From positions 1 through 5,022 of the forward strand of contig PMKX01000230.1 of NCBI GenBank assembly GCA_003158705.1: a stretch of 5,022 nt of DNA. Direction: 5' to 3'. Under the pieces are notes generated by a model. That model did not search any database. It was not told the DNA's origin and worked only from the letters and a program-made list of their open reading frames with translations. This stretch comes from Actinomycetota bacterium. GTDB lineage: Bacteria > Actinomycetota > Thermoleophilia > UBA2241. Positions 1 through 5,022 of this stretch are shown here, one piece after another. Each line of letters begins with the position of its first letter. Within the stretch, counting starts at the first letter, position 1. Both the position numbers and the translations under genes were made by a program.

Positions 1-467
1 CCGGGGCAGGCCTGCTGGTACACGTCGGCGCCCGTGTCGAGGCTGGCGATAGCACGCACGTAGCTGCCGCTGGCCACGGTAGCCTCGGTCGCAAGCACGC
101 CGATGCGTCGGTAGCGCGAGCTCTGCACGGCCGCCCTGGCGCCGGGCATGATGACGCCGACGATGGGCGTGGAGAAGCGCTCCTGCAGGTCGGGCAGGGC
201 GGCCGCGGTGGCCGAGTAGCAGGCCACCACCAGGAGCTTGACGCCGTGGTGTTCGAGAAAGGCCGCGATCTGAGCCGCGAAGAGCTTGAGTTCGCCCTGT
301 GTTTTGGGACCGTACGGGAAGCGTGCCGTGTCGCCGAAGTAGACGAAATCCTCGGCAGGCAGCGCCACCAGGCACTCGTGCAGCACCGTGAGGCCACCCA
401 TGCCTGAGTCGAACATGCCGATGGGCAGGGCGCTGAGGGCGCTTGCATCTACGGTGTGTTCGGGCAC
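1..467 (-). CDS. murI: Glutamate racemase, N-terminal part (cut by window edge)
   Basis: MurI interconverts L- and D-glutamate in the cytoplasm and supplies D-Glu for peptidoglycan. About 155 codons are visible; the family is usually about 260-270 residues, so the C-terminal half with the second catalytic Cys (GCTHYP region) lies outside the window. Recognisable family motifs are PIGMFDSGMGGLTV (residues 15-28, with the D20-S21 pair), FVYFGDTARFPYG (41-53), the first catalytic cysteine at C83 in VVACYSATAAAL, and the visible end QQACP, which matches the usual ACP-LVPLVE segment. Oddly, the residue after C83 is Tyr where the family normally has Asn (CNT/CNS). I chose GTG at 467 because GAAGG lies 9 bases upstream. 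GTG at 473 is possible but only 3 bases from that site, and ATG at 416 would remove conserved residues. The gene is divergent from the zinc-ribbon gene. Family assignment is firm; catalytic competence is less certain. Confidence 0.93.
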   Translation of the reverse strand, partial: MPEHTVDASALSALPIGMFDSGMGGLTVLHECLVALPAEDFVYFGDTARFPYGPKTQGELKLFAAQIAAFLEHHGVKLLVVACYSATAAALPDLQERFSTPIVGVIMPGARAAVQSSRYRRIGVLATEATVASGSYVRAIASLDTGADVYQQACP

Positions 468-500
468 GGGCACTCGCCTTCGGTGGTCGGCGGAGTGCGT

Positions 501-530
501 AGTATCCCACGCACGCGGCGGCCGGGGCAA
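501..530 (-). promoter_or_regulatory. Candidate sigma70-type promoter for murI
   Basis: Read on the minus strand, TTGCCC (530-525) is followed after 18 bases by GATACT (506-501). Each box matches its consensus (TTGACA, TATAAT) at four of six positions. TGG directly precedes the -10 box, giving an extended -10 TGn element. Transcription would start near 494, leaving a leader of about 27 bases before the GTG at 467. The position and spacing fit murI; the assignment is inference from short motifs. Confidence 0.33.
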
Positions 531-542
531 GATGGCCGCCGC
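515..542. repeat. GC-rich inverted repeat in the murI / zinc-ribbon gap
   Basis: GCGGCGGCC (515-523) and GGCCGCCGC (534-542) form a perfect 9-bp inverted repeat with a 10-base loop. It lies in the 218-base divergent intergenic region and overlaps the candidate -35 box of murI, so it could be a protein-binding site or simply a by-product of GC richness. No T-run follows on either strand, so it is not a standard terminator. The rest of 468-685 shows no convincing gene, and I see no good plus-strand promoter for the downstream gene. Confidence 0.35.
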
Positions 543-668
543 CGCGGCCCAGCCCTCCTTCGGTCAGTCGCTCGCCGCGCCGCGCCGCCAAGCTCTGCAG
601 GCACGCTAAAGACCACAGGCCCGCCAGCCGATACCTGGAGTGAGACGAAGGTGCGGCAACGGACAAGC

Positions 669-674
669 GAGGAG
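669..674 (+). promoter_or_regulatory. Ribosome binding site for the zinc-ribbon gene
   Basis: GAGGAG lies 11 bases before the ATG at 686. The spacing is a little long, but this is the only good purine-rich Shine-Dalgarno match near the start. Confidence 0.5.
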
Positions 675-685
675 CAGCGGCGAGC

Positions 686-1153
686 ATGGCCGAGGACTGT
701 AGGATCGAGCTCTTCATCTTCCCCGACGGCACCGCCATCGAGATGCTCGTCTTCGAGAGCACCGCGCGTGGCACTGCCAAGGGGAAGGCGGCGCGGCCAG
801 TGGCACAGCAGACCATGCCGCGACCCGAGCCTGTGCCTCCTGCCGCGACACCGATCATTGATGAGAACGCCACCGTCTGCCCGCTTTGCAAATCCGATCT
901 CGTGTACCCCACCGACTGGCAGCGCAGCGGAACCGCCACCTGGGACATGCACCTCCGCTGCCCCAACTGCGAGCTCCGGCGCACGGTGACGATGACTCGA
1001 GAAGGCGTCGAGCACTTCAACCGCCTCCTCTACCACGGCGCCCAGGCTCTGGCCCACGAGGCACAGGAGATCGGCCGCCGCTACTTTGCCGAAGAGGCCG
1101 CCCGGTTCATCGTTGCTCTGGACGGCGACTTGATCCTGCCAATGGACTTCTAG
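686..1153 (+). CDS. Small zinc-ribbon protein of unknown function
   Basis: A 155-residue soluble protein with no signal peptide or membrane segment. Residues 7-24 form a hydrophobic, probably beta-rich N-terminus (IELFIFPDGTAIEMLVFE). Residues 25-60 are a low-complexity Ala/Pro/Lys linker. Residues 65-95 form a four-cysteine zinc ribbon: CPLC (C65, C68), a 23-residue spacer containing W78 and W86, then CPNC (C92, C95). Residues 104-142 look helical and amphipathic. The layout of CxxC, tryptophans, LRCPNCE and a helical tail resembles an uncharacterised protein type that I recall from actinobacterial genomes; no function is known to me. Zinc binding is inferred from the cysteine pairs. Candidate roles are nucleic-acid or protein binding, but nothing here decides between them. 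It starts 218 bases from divergent murI and is followed by a hairpin before the peptidase gene, so it may be monocistronic. Confidence 0.82.
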   Translation: MAEDCRIELFIFPDGTAIEMLVFESTARGTAKGKAARPVAQQTMPRPEPVPPAATPIIDENATVCPLCKSDLVYPTDWQRSGTATWDMHLRCPNCELRRTVTMTREGVEHFNRLLYHGAQALAHEAQEIGRRYFAEEAARFIVALDGDLILPMDF

Positions 1154-1174
1154 GCGGCCCGTCACGGGGCCGCC
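1153..1174 (+). terminator. Hairpin at the zinc-ribbon gene stop codon (terminator-like)
   Basis: GGCGGCCC (1153-1160) and GGGCCGCC (1167-1174) form a perfect 8-bp stem with a GTCACG loop. The stem begins at the last base of the TAG stop. It is followed by CGATCGTCACTCTTGT, which lacks a proper T-run, so it may terminate weakly, attenuate read-through into the peptidase gene, or protect the mRNA end. The position between two co-directional genes supports a transcript boundary. Confidence 0.5.
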
Positions 1175-1190
1175 CGATCGTCACTCTTGT

Positions 1191-1196
1191 GAGGGG
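1191..1196 (+). promoter_or_regulatory. Ribosome binding site that decides the peptidase start
   Basis: GAGGGG is followed by TTG (1197), ATG (1200) and ATG (1206), all in frame. It touches the TTG, is 3 bases from the first ATG, and is 9 bases from the ATG at 1206. Normal spacing therefore favours 1206. Choosing the earlier starts would add only two or three residues to the signal peptide. Confidence 0.6.
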
Positions 1197-1205
1197 TTGA
1201 TGAAG

Positions 1206-2675
1206 ATGAGTAGGAAAATCGTGAGGATACTCGCCGCGCCACTGCTCGCCGGCGCTTTGCTCTTGTCGCTCGCGTGCGCAAGCGCGTGGGCCGCAGGAGC
1301 GCCGGTCGTGCCCGTGCCCGTCAGTCTGGCGCAGCACAGCACTACCGGTCCTCTGCCGCCGGCCAACGTGACCGCTCCCAACGCCGCCAGGAGCCTGGCG
1401 CGCAGCGGCAACGTGTACATCGACGGCGTGTCTTCGGCCGTCCCCTGCTACTACTGGTGGGACGGCTGCGGGCCTACGGCCGTGGGCATGGTCGTAGGCT
1501 ACTGGGACTCGCACGGCTACGACCTGCTCATCCCCGGTGACGCCACCTCGCAGGATGCGAACCCGGCCGTCCACCAAGCCATCTCCTCGCATGACACCGG
1601 CTCCGGCCCACAGTCCTACGAGGACTACGCCCTGCCCGACGACGAGTCCTCCTCGTCAGTGCTGCCCGACATGAGCACCACCAACCCTGCCGGCGCGCAC
1701 ACCAGCGACTCCATCGCCGACTTCATGCACACCTCCTGGAGTGCCGACGGGCTCTTCTACGGTTGGAGCTATAACACCATGATCGGCACGGCGTTCCACG
1801 ACTACGTCGACTACGTCCACCCCGCGTACATGCCCAGCACCCACGACTACTACATGAGCAACACCCTCACCTGGACGCTCGTCAAGCAGCAGATCGACGC
1901 CGGCCGTCCGATGGTCTTCCTGGTCGATTCGAACGGCGACGGGAGCACGGACCACTTCGTGCCCGTGATCGGCTACAACGACACCAGCCACGAGTATGCG
2001 TGCTGGGACACGTGGTATGGCACCCCACGCTGGGAATCGTTCCATGCCATGCAATCAGGCAACGCCTGGGGCGTCTACGAAGGCACCACCTTCAGTCTGT
2101 CGGCCCCCGCGGTCGACACCACGCCGCCGGTCACCACTGCCTCGGGCGGCGGCGCCACGTGGCACAAGGCCGCGGTCACCGTCACCCTTTCTCCCACCGA
2201 CTCGGGCTCCGGTATGGTCGGTGGGCAGGCAGGCACCTGGTACAAGATCGACGCCGGCTCCTACACCGCCGGCCTCAGCACCCTGGTCAGCGGCAACAAC
2301 GTGCACACGGTGCACTACTACTCCAAGGACAACGCCGGCAACACCGAGGCCGCCAAAAGCTGCACCGTCAAGATCGACTCAGACGGTCCGGTCACGTCCA
2401 TCACCAAGGTCAGCGTGCGCAAAGGTCGCACGGCCACTTTGCGCTACCAGGTGACCGACCTGACGCCGACGGCCAAGACCACGATCCTCATCCAGACGCT
2501 CACCGGCGCGGCCAAGAAGACCATCAAGCTCGGCCAAGTCGCGACCAACACGTCGCTCAAGTACAAATTCTCCTGCACGCTGAAGAAGGGGACATACGTG
2601 TGCATCGTCAACGCTGTCGACCTCGCCGGCAACCACCAGGCGACAGCCGGCACGGCACAGCTCGTGGTGAAGTAA
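1206..2675 (+). CDS. Secreted C39-like cysteine peptidase with OmpL47/Ig-like C-terminal domains
   Basis: A 489-residue exported protein. Residues 1-29 form a Sec signal peptide: SRK/R charges, a Leu/Ala core and a likely cut after AWA. LSLAC is a poor lipobox, so I do not call it a lipoprotein. Residues about 70-300 resemble the peptidase C39-like family (papain-type fold). They show the nucleophile motif WWDGCGPTA (C88), the histidine motif DHFVPVIGY (H250) and the third polar residue in ACWDTWYG (D268). DSNGDGSTD (241-249), just before the histidine, looks like a calcium-binding loop. Residues about 304-392 match an OmpL47-type beta-sandwich (DTTPPVTT, WYKIDAGSYTAG, HYYSKDNAGNTE). Residues 393-489 form a second Ig-like module ending DLAGNHQ, with C457 and C466 able to form a disulfide. 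Action in the envelope or outside the cell is inferred; the substrate is unknown. There is no sortase motif or C-terminal membrane anchor. It could also be a non-peptidolytic C39-like fold. Confidence 0.88.
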   Translation: MSRKIVRILAAPLLAGALLLSLACASAWAAGAPVVPVPVSLAQHSTTGPLPPANVTAPNAARSLARSGNVYIDGVSSAVPCYYWWDGCGPTAVGMVVGYWDSHGYDLLIPGDATSQDANPAVHQAISSHDTGSGPQSYEDYALPDDESSSSVLPDMSTTNPAGAHTSDSIADFMHTSWSADGLFYGWSYNTMIGTAFHDYVDYVHPAYMPSTHDYYMSNTLTWTLVKQQIDAGRPMVFLVDSNGDGSTDHFVPVIGYNDTSHEYACWDTWYGTPRWESFHAMQSGNAWGVYEGTTFSLSAPAVDTTPPVTTASGGGATWHKAAVTVTLSPTDSGSGMVGGQAGTWYKIDAGSYTAGLSTLVSGNNVHTVHYYSKDNAGNTEAAKSCTVKIDSDGPVTSITKVSVRKGRTATLRYQVTDLTPTAKTTILIQTLTGAAKKTIKLGQVATNTSLKYKFSCTLKKGTYVCIVNAVDLAGNHQATAGTAQLVVK

Positions 2676-2698
2676 GGACAGAATCTCGGCAAGGTGAC

Positions 2699-2728
2699 GC
2701 GACCCCGGCCGGCGACAGGCCCGGTCGC
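2699..2728 (+). terminator. First hairpin after the peptidase gene
   Basis: GCGACC (2699-2704) pairs with GGTCGC (2723-2728), and GGCC (2707-2710) pairs with GGCC (2718-2721) inside it. The two stems are separated by a small asymmetric internal loop, and the apical loop is GGCGACA. It lies 24 bases after the TAA stop of the peptidase gene, in the convergent gap. There is no T-run, so termination by this element alone is doubtful; it may act with the stronger hairpin downstream. Confidence 0.4.
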
Positions 2729-2747
2729 AACACCGCCGAATGTAGGC

Positions 2748-3689
2748 TCATGCGGCGGCCGCGCCTCTCGAGGCGCGGCCGCCTCGGTTTGTCAGCCACA
2801 CTCCCGCGACGACCACAACGGCGGCGGCCAGCTGCCCGCCGGTGAAGCGTTCGCCGAGCACCACGTACGCCGCCCCTACCGCGATCACCGGCACGACGTT
2901 GGTGAACACGCTCGCCTTGCTCACTTCCACGTAGCGGAAGCCGTAGTTCAGGAGCAGGTAGGCGAGCACGGAGCAGAACACCGTGAGGTAGCCGACGCCG
3001 GCCGCCGCCTCCACGGTGGGGTGACGAACGCCGTTCACCAGCACTTCGACGACCACCAGCGGGATCATGAACAGCGCCCCGAAGAGGTTCTGGAAGGTGG
3101 TCACGAACAGAGCCGAGCGGCGGATCAGGATGCGCCGCGCTAGCACGTTGTACACGGCCGCCGAGAGCGAGGCGGCGAGCACCAGCAGGTTGCCGTACAG
3201 GGTGCCGCCGCCGGAGTTGCCGGCAAGCTCGATCAGCCCCACCACGCCGCCGAACGAGAGCACGATGCCGGCCCACTCGGTCGCCGTGTTGCGCTCGCGC
3301 AGCGTGAACACGTTCAGGATGTTGACGAAGATGGGGATGGCGGCGATGAGGATCGCCGCCTCGCTGGCGCTGGTGTGAGCCAGACCGATGTTCTCGAAGG
3401 TGAAGTACACGGTCAGCGAGACGAAGCCGATCAGCGCCAGCCGCCGTAGGTCGGCCCGGGTGAGCGGCTCGCGCTGCGGGCGCCGGCGCCACAGCAGCCA
3501 GAGGATGCCGCCGGCCAGCGCGAAGCGCAGCAGGGCGATGAGCAGCGGCTCGAAGCCGCGCAGAGCGAGCTTGGTGGCCACGAACGAGAGCCCGAACATG
3601 AACGTCATGGCGCAGAGGGCGGCATAGGCTCTGACAGGCGGGCGAGGACTCACGCAGGGTACTCTATCGCTCAGGCGAGAGGACTCCAT
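2748..3689 (-). CDS. EamA/DMT-family membrane transporter
   Basis: A 313-residue inner-membrane protein of the drug/metabolite transporter superfamily, typical in length (about 290-310) and predicted to have ten helices in two EamA repeats. Repeat 1 covers about residues 22-152 (AYAALCAMTFMFGLSFVATK, LLRFALAGG, the glutamate at E132 in LRERNTATEWAGIVLSFGGVVGL). Repeat 2 covers about 165-300 (LVLAASLSAAVYNVLARR, FRYVEVSKASVFTNVVPVIAVGAAYVVLGERFTGGQLAAA). DMT proteins export or import small metabolites such as amino acids; the substrate cannot be read here. The last residues, GGRASRGAAAA, are encoded by a 13-bp hairpin. The ATG at 3689 has GGGG directly against it and no well-spaced ribosome site. 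GTG at 3653 (residue 13) would still leave helix 1 intact and is a real alternative. It converges on the peptidase gene and diverges from the MFS gene with 23 bases between start codons. Confidence 0.9.
   Translation of the reverse strand: MESSRLSDRVPCVSPRPPVRAYAALCAMTFMFGLSFVATKLALRGFEPLLIALLRFALAGGILWLLWRRRPQREPLTRADLRRLALIGFVSLTVYFTFENIGLAHTSASEAAILIAAIPIFVNILNVFTLRERNTATEWAGIVLSFGGVVGLIELAGNSGGGTLYGNLLVLAASLSAAVYNVLARRILIRRSALFVTTFQNLFGALFMIPLVVVEVLVNGVRHPTVEAAAGVGYLTVFCSVLAYLLLNYGFRYVEVSKASVFTNVVPVIAVGAAYVVLGERFTGGQLAAAVVVVAGVWLTNRGGRASRGAAAA
2754..2790 (+). terminator. Strong hairpin inside the DMT 3' end, likely terminator for the peptidase gene
   Basis: GGCGGCCGCGCCT (2754-2766) and AGGCGCGGCCGCC (2771-2783) form a perfect 13-bp stem closed by a CTCG tetraloop. 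It is followed on the plus strand by TCGGTTTG, a short T-rich tail. It lies 78 bases after the peptidase stop and overlaps the last codons of the convergent DMT gene, so it would end plus-strand transcripts. On the minus strand the stem ends just before the DMT stop codon and has no T-run after it. Confidence 0.65.
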
Positions 3690-3693
3690 CCCC

Positions 3694-3711
3694 AGGTGGC
3701 CAACATCACCT
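3694..3711. promoter_or_regulatory. Small inverted repeat between the DMT and MFS starts
   Basis: AGGTG (3694-3698) and CACCT (3707-3711) form a 5-bp inverted repeat around GCCAACAT. AGGTGG (3694-3699) is also the best Shine-Dalgarno match for the MFS start at 3713, though 13 bases away. Folding would hide it and place the stem directly next to the ATG. This could lower translation or be a short operator shared by the divergent genes. The repeat is short, so chance is a serious alternative. Confidence 0.25.
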
Positions 3712-3712
3712 C

Positions 3713-4906
3713 ATGGTGCGCCCATCCCTGCGGGACCCACGCTTCGCGGCGCTGCTTGTCGCCGAAGCAGTCAACTCGATCGGCAGTTGGGCCTCCGCCG
3801 TCGCGCTCTGGGGCTTTGCCGCCTACCGCTTCAATGCCAGCCCGACGCAAGTATCTCTGCTCATCATCTGCTGGGCGGCGCCGCCGGCCGCGCTCGGTCC
3901 GCCCCTCGGCGTGCTCGTCGACAGGCTTGGCGCCCGCCGGGCGCTCATCGTGGCCTATTTCCTGGGGACAGGCGCGGCGCTGGGACTGGCGGCCGCCGAC
4001 TCTCTCCCAGTACTGGGCGTCTTCGCCGTGCTTGCCGGTTGCGCACGCGCCTTGGCGGGGCCCGCGTCGGGGGCGCTGCCACCGCAGATCGTCGCGCCCG
4101 ACGCCTTGCTCGAGGCCAACTCGCTGCTTGGCGGGGCCAGCGAGTTCGGGCAGGTCTTGGGCCCGCTCGTGGCTAGCGCGGCACTCGCGCTCTCGGGCTT
4201 TCGAATGGCCTTCCTGGTCGACGCAGCCACGTTCGCGATCGGGGTGGCTGCCCTGATCCCCTTGCCGGCACAGCGTCCCGCTTCAGGACCACGAGAGCCC
4301 TGGCTGCGCGAGCTGGCTGAAGGCCTGCACATCGTCGCCCGTCAGAAGTCGCTGAGGCTGATGCTGCTCATCGGCGCTGCCGTGTCACTTGCCTCGGGCG
4401 GATTCCTGGTAGTCGAGCCCCTGTACGCTCGTCACGTGCTCCATCGCCCGGCGTCGCAGTTCGCCCTCTTCGAGGCGGCGGTGGGCGTCGGCGCCATTCT
4501 CACCGGGCTCGTCATCCCCCGCTTGCGGCGCATCCTGAAGCGGCCCTGGACTCTCGGACTGTCGACCAGCGCCTATGGTCTAGCTGCCAGCTTGTTCGTC
4601 GGCACGACCTGGGTGGCGGTCGCCTACACCGGCGCGTTCCTTTGGGGAGTCAGCGGCATGGTCTTCGGCGTCGTCGGCCTGACGGCGATGCAACGGGTGA
4701 CGGCGACCGAAGCGCACGGCCGCGTCCTTTCGCTGAGTTCGTCCGTGGAGTCGATCGCCGAGACCATCGGCCTTGCCGTGGCTGGTCCCACTATCGCCAT
4801 TCTTGGAGTGCGCACCGGAGCGCTCGCCTTGGCAGCGGTGCCGATCGTAGCGGGGCTGGCAACGGCGCAAGCGCTGGCGGGGAGCCTGCGGCACGACGAG
4901 CCCTGA
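3713..4906 (+). CDS. MFS transporter, MFS_3 / EntS-like exporter type
   Basis: A 397-residue inner-membrane protein of the major facilitator superfamily, normal in length (about 400) and predicted to have twelve helices in two halves. The short N-terminus (SLRDPRFAALLVAEAVNSIGSWASAVAL, helix 1) is typical of the EntS-like branch. Motif A lies in the first cytoplasmic loop: G66-VLVDRLGARR with D70, R71, G73, R75 and R76. PPQIVAPDALLEANSLLGGASEFGQVLGPLVA (123-154) resembles the conserved helix 4-5 region of this group. The Pro/Arg-rich stretch about 183-215 is the central loop. In the second half, QRVTATEAHGRVLSLSSS (327-344) is the matching loop. Family members export siderophores, macrolides or other small molecules by proton antiport; this substrate is unknown, and no siderophore genes are nearby. 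The ATG has only a distant AGGTGG. Divergent from the DMT gene. Confidence 0.9.
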   Translation: MVRPSLRDPRFAALLVAEAVNSIGSWASAVALWGFAAYRFNASPTQVSLLIICWAAPPAALGPPLGVLVDRLGARRALIVAYFLGTGAALGLAAADSLPVLGVFAVLAGCARALAGPASGALPPQIVAPDALLEANSLLGGASEFGQVLGPLVASAALALSGFRMAFLVDAATFAIGVAALIPLPAQRPASGPREPWLRELAEGLHIVARQKSLRLMLLIGAAVSLASGGFLVVEPLYARHVLHRPASQFALFEAAVGVGAILTGLVIPRLRRILKRPWTLGLSTSAYGLAASLFVGTTWVAVAYTGAFLWGVSGMVFGVVGLTAMQRVTATEAHGRVLSLSSSVESIAETIGLAVAGPTIAILGVRTGALALAAVPIVAGLATAQALAGSLRHDEP

Positions 4907-5022
4907 GTGCCCGTGGCGGCCGCACGTGACGACGCCGGGGGCGACCAAACAGCGCAAGCGGTCAGTGAGCAGGAGGAGTGGCGTCGCTCCGACAACGCTG
5001 GTGCACCTCAGTGGACAACTCT
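4907..5022 (+). CDS. Possible start of a downstream gene, open at the window edge (weak)
   Basis: A GTG directly follows the TGA of the MFS gene, and its frame stays open for 38 codons to the window end, beginning MPVAARDDAGG-like after an initial V. The sequence is hydrophilic (DDAGGDQTAQAVSEQEEWRRSD) and I recognise no family. Third positions are mostly G or C, but less strongly than in the neighbouring genes. AGGAGGAG at 4971-4978 is a strong ribosome-site match but lies inside this frame; the GTG at 4978 overlaps it and the next GTG (5001) is too far, so it does not clearly mark another start. In high-GC DNA an open frame of this length is common by chance. No convincing terminator for the MFS gene is visible in this stretch. 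Confidence 0.2.
   Translation, partial: MPVAAARDDAGGDQTAQAVSEQEEWRRSDNAGAPQWTT

Noticed and set aside
388..609. Plus-strand 73-codon open frame over the murI start and intergenic gap
   Set aside because: It runs antisense to the conserved N-terminal murI motifs, has no ribosome site and no recognisable sequence.
449..1165. Long minus-strand open frame (238 codons) opposite the zinc-ribbon gene
   Set aside because: Its protein is Arg/Gly/His-rich with no recognisable motif. The plus-strand frame holds an intact zinc ribbon and a ribosome site, so this is an antisense shadow of high-GC coding sequence.
1222..1290. Lipoprotein signal in the peptidase N-terminus (LSLAC)
   Set aside because: The residues before the Cys do not follow the lipobox pattern, while AWA-A downstream is a good signal peptidase I site.
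2000..2845. Plus-strand open frame of 281 codons overlapping the peptidase 3' half
   Set aside because: Arg/His/Gln-rich composition typical of an out-of-frame reading. The peptidase frame has clear domains across the same bases.
2608..3492. Minus-strand open frame of 294 codons within the DMT gene
   Set aside because: It overlaps the DMT gene in another frame and lacks the hydrophobic pattern that the DMT frame shows throughout; a shadow.
3631..3667. Possible plus-strand promoter for the MFS gene (CTGACA with TACTCT)
   Set aside because: The first box is a fair -35 match, but the best nearby -10 matches only three of six positions and the spacing is 23 bases, too long for a normal promoter.
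4907..5022. Terminator for the MFS gene at the right edge
   Set aside because: Only 4-bp stems such as CGTG/CACG (4912-4926) and GTCG/CGAC (4983-4993) are present, with no T-run; too weak to call.

Overview
The window is high-GC DNA (about two thirds G+C by eye) with tightly spaced genes, strong G/C preference at third codon positions, and GTG or TTG start candidates. The gene content fits an actinomycete-like genome: an actinobacterial-style glutamate racemase, a small zinc-ribbon protein, and a secreted C39-like peptidase followed by OmpL47/Ig-like modules. I lean towards a Thermoleophilia- or OPB41-type Actinomycetota lineage, but this comes from recalled protein style and not from a search. 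No tRNA, rRNA, CRISPR array, insertion sequence or phage gene is visible.

Layout, left to right. Positions 1-467 (minus) hold the N-terminal 155 codons of glutamate racemase MurI, cut by the window edge. A 218-base divergent intergenic stretch (468-685) carries a plausible murI promoter and a GC-rich inverted repeat. Positions 686-1153 (plus) encode a 155-residue zinc-ribbon protein of unknown function. A perfect 8-bp hairpin at its stop codon separates it from a 489-residue exported cysteine-peptidase-like protein (1206-2675, plus). That gene converges on a minus-strand EamA/DMT transporter (2748-3689). The 72-base gap and the transporter's last codons hold two strong hairpins; the larger one lies inside coding sequence. 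Only 23 bases from the DMT start, a plus-strand MFS_3-type exporter begins (3713-4906). A weak open frame starts directly after its stop and runs off the right edge.

These look like independent housekeeping and accessory genes, not one pathway. MurI supplies D-glutamate for peptidoglycan. The C39-like protein acts outside the cytoplasmic membrane. The two divergent transporters could share control because their start regions nearly touch, but no regulator gene is present. I found no convincing new multi-gene system. The points most worth checking are an unusual residue next to the MurI catalytic cysteine, a terminator-like hairpin inside the DMT 3' end, the very compact DMT/MFS start region, and the secreted peptidase's Ca-loop-like motif beside its catalytic histidine.
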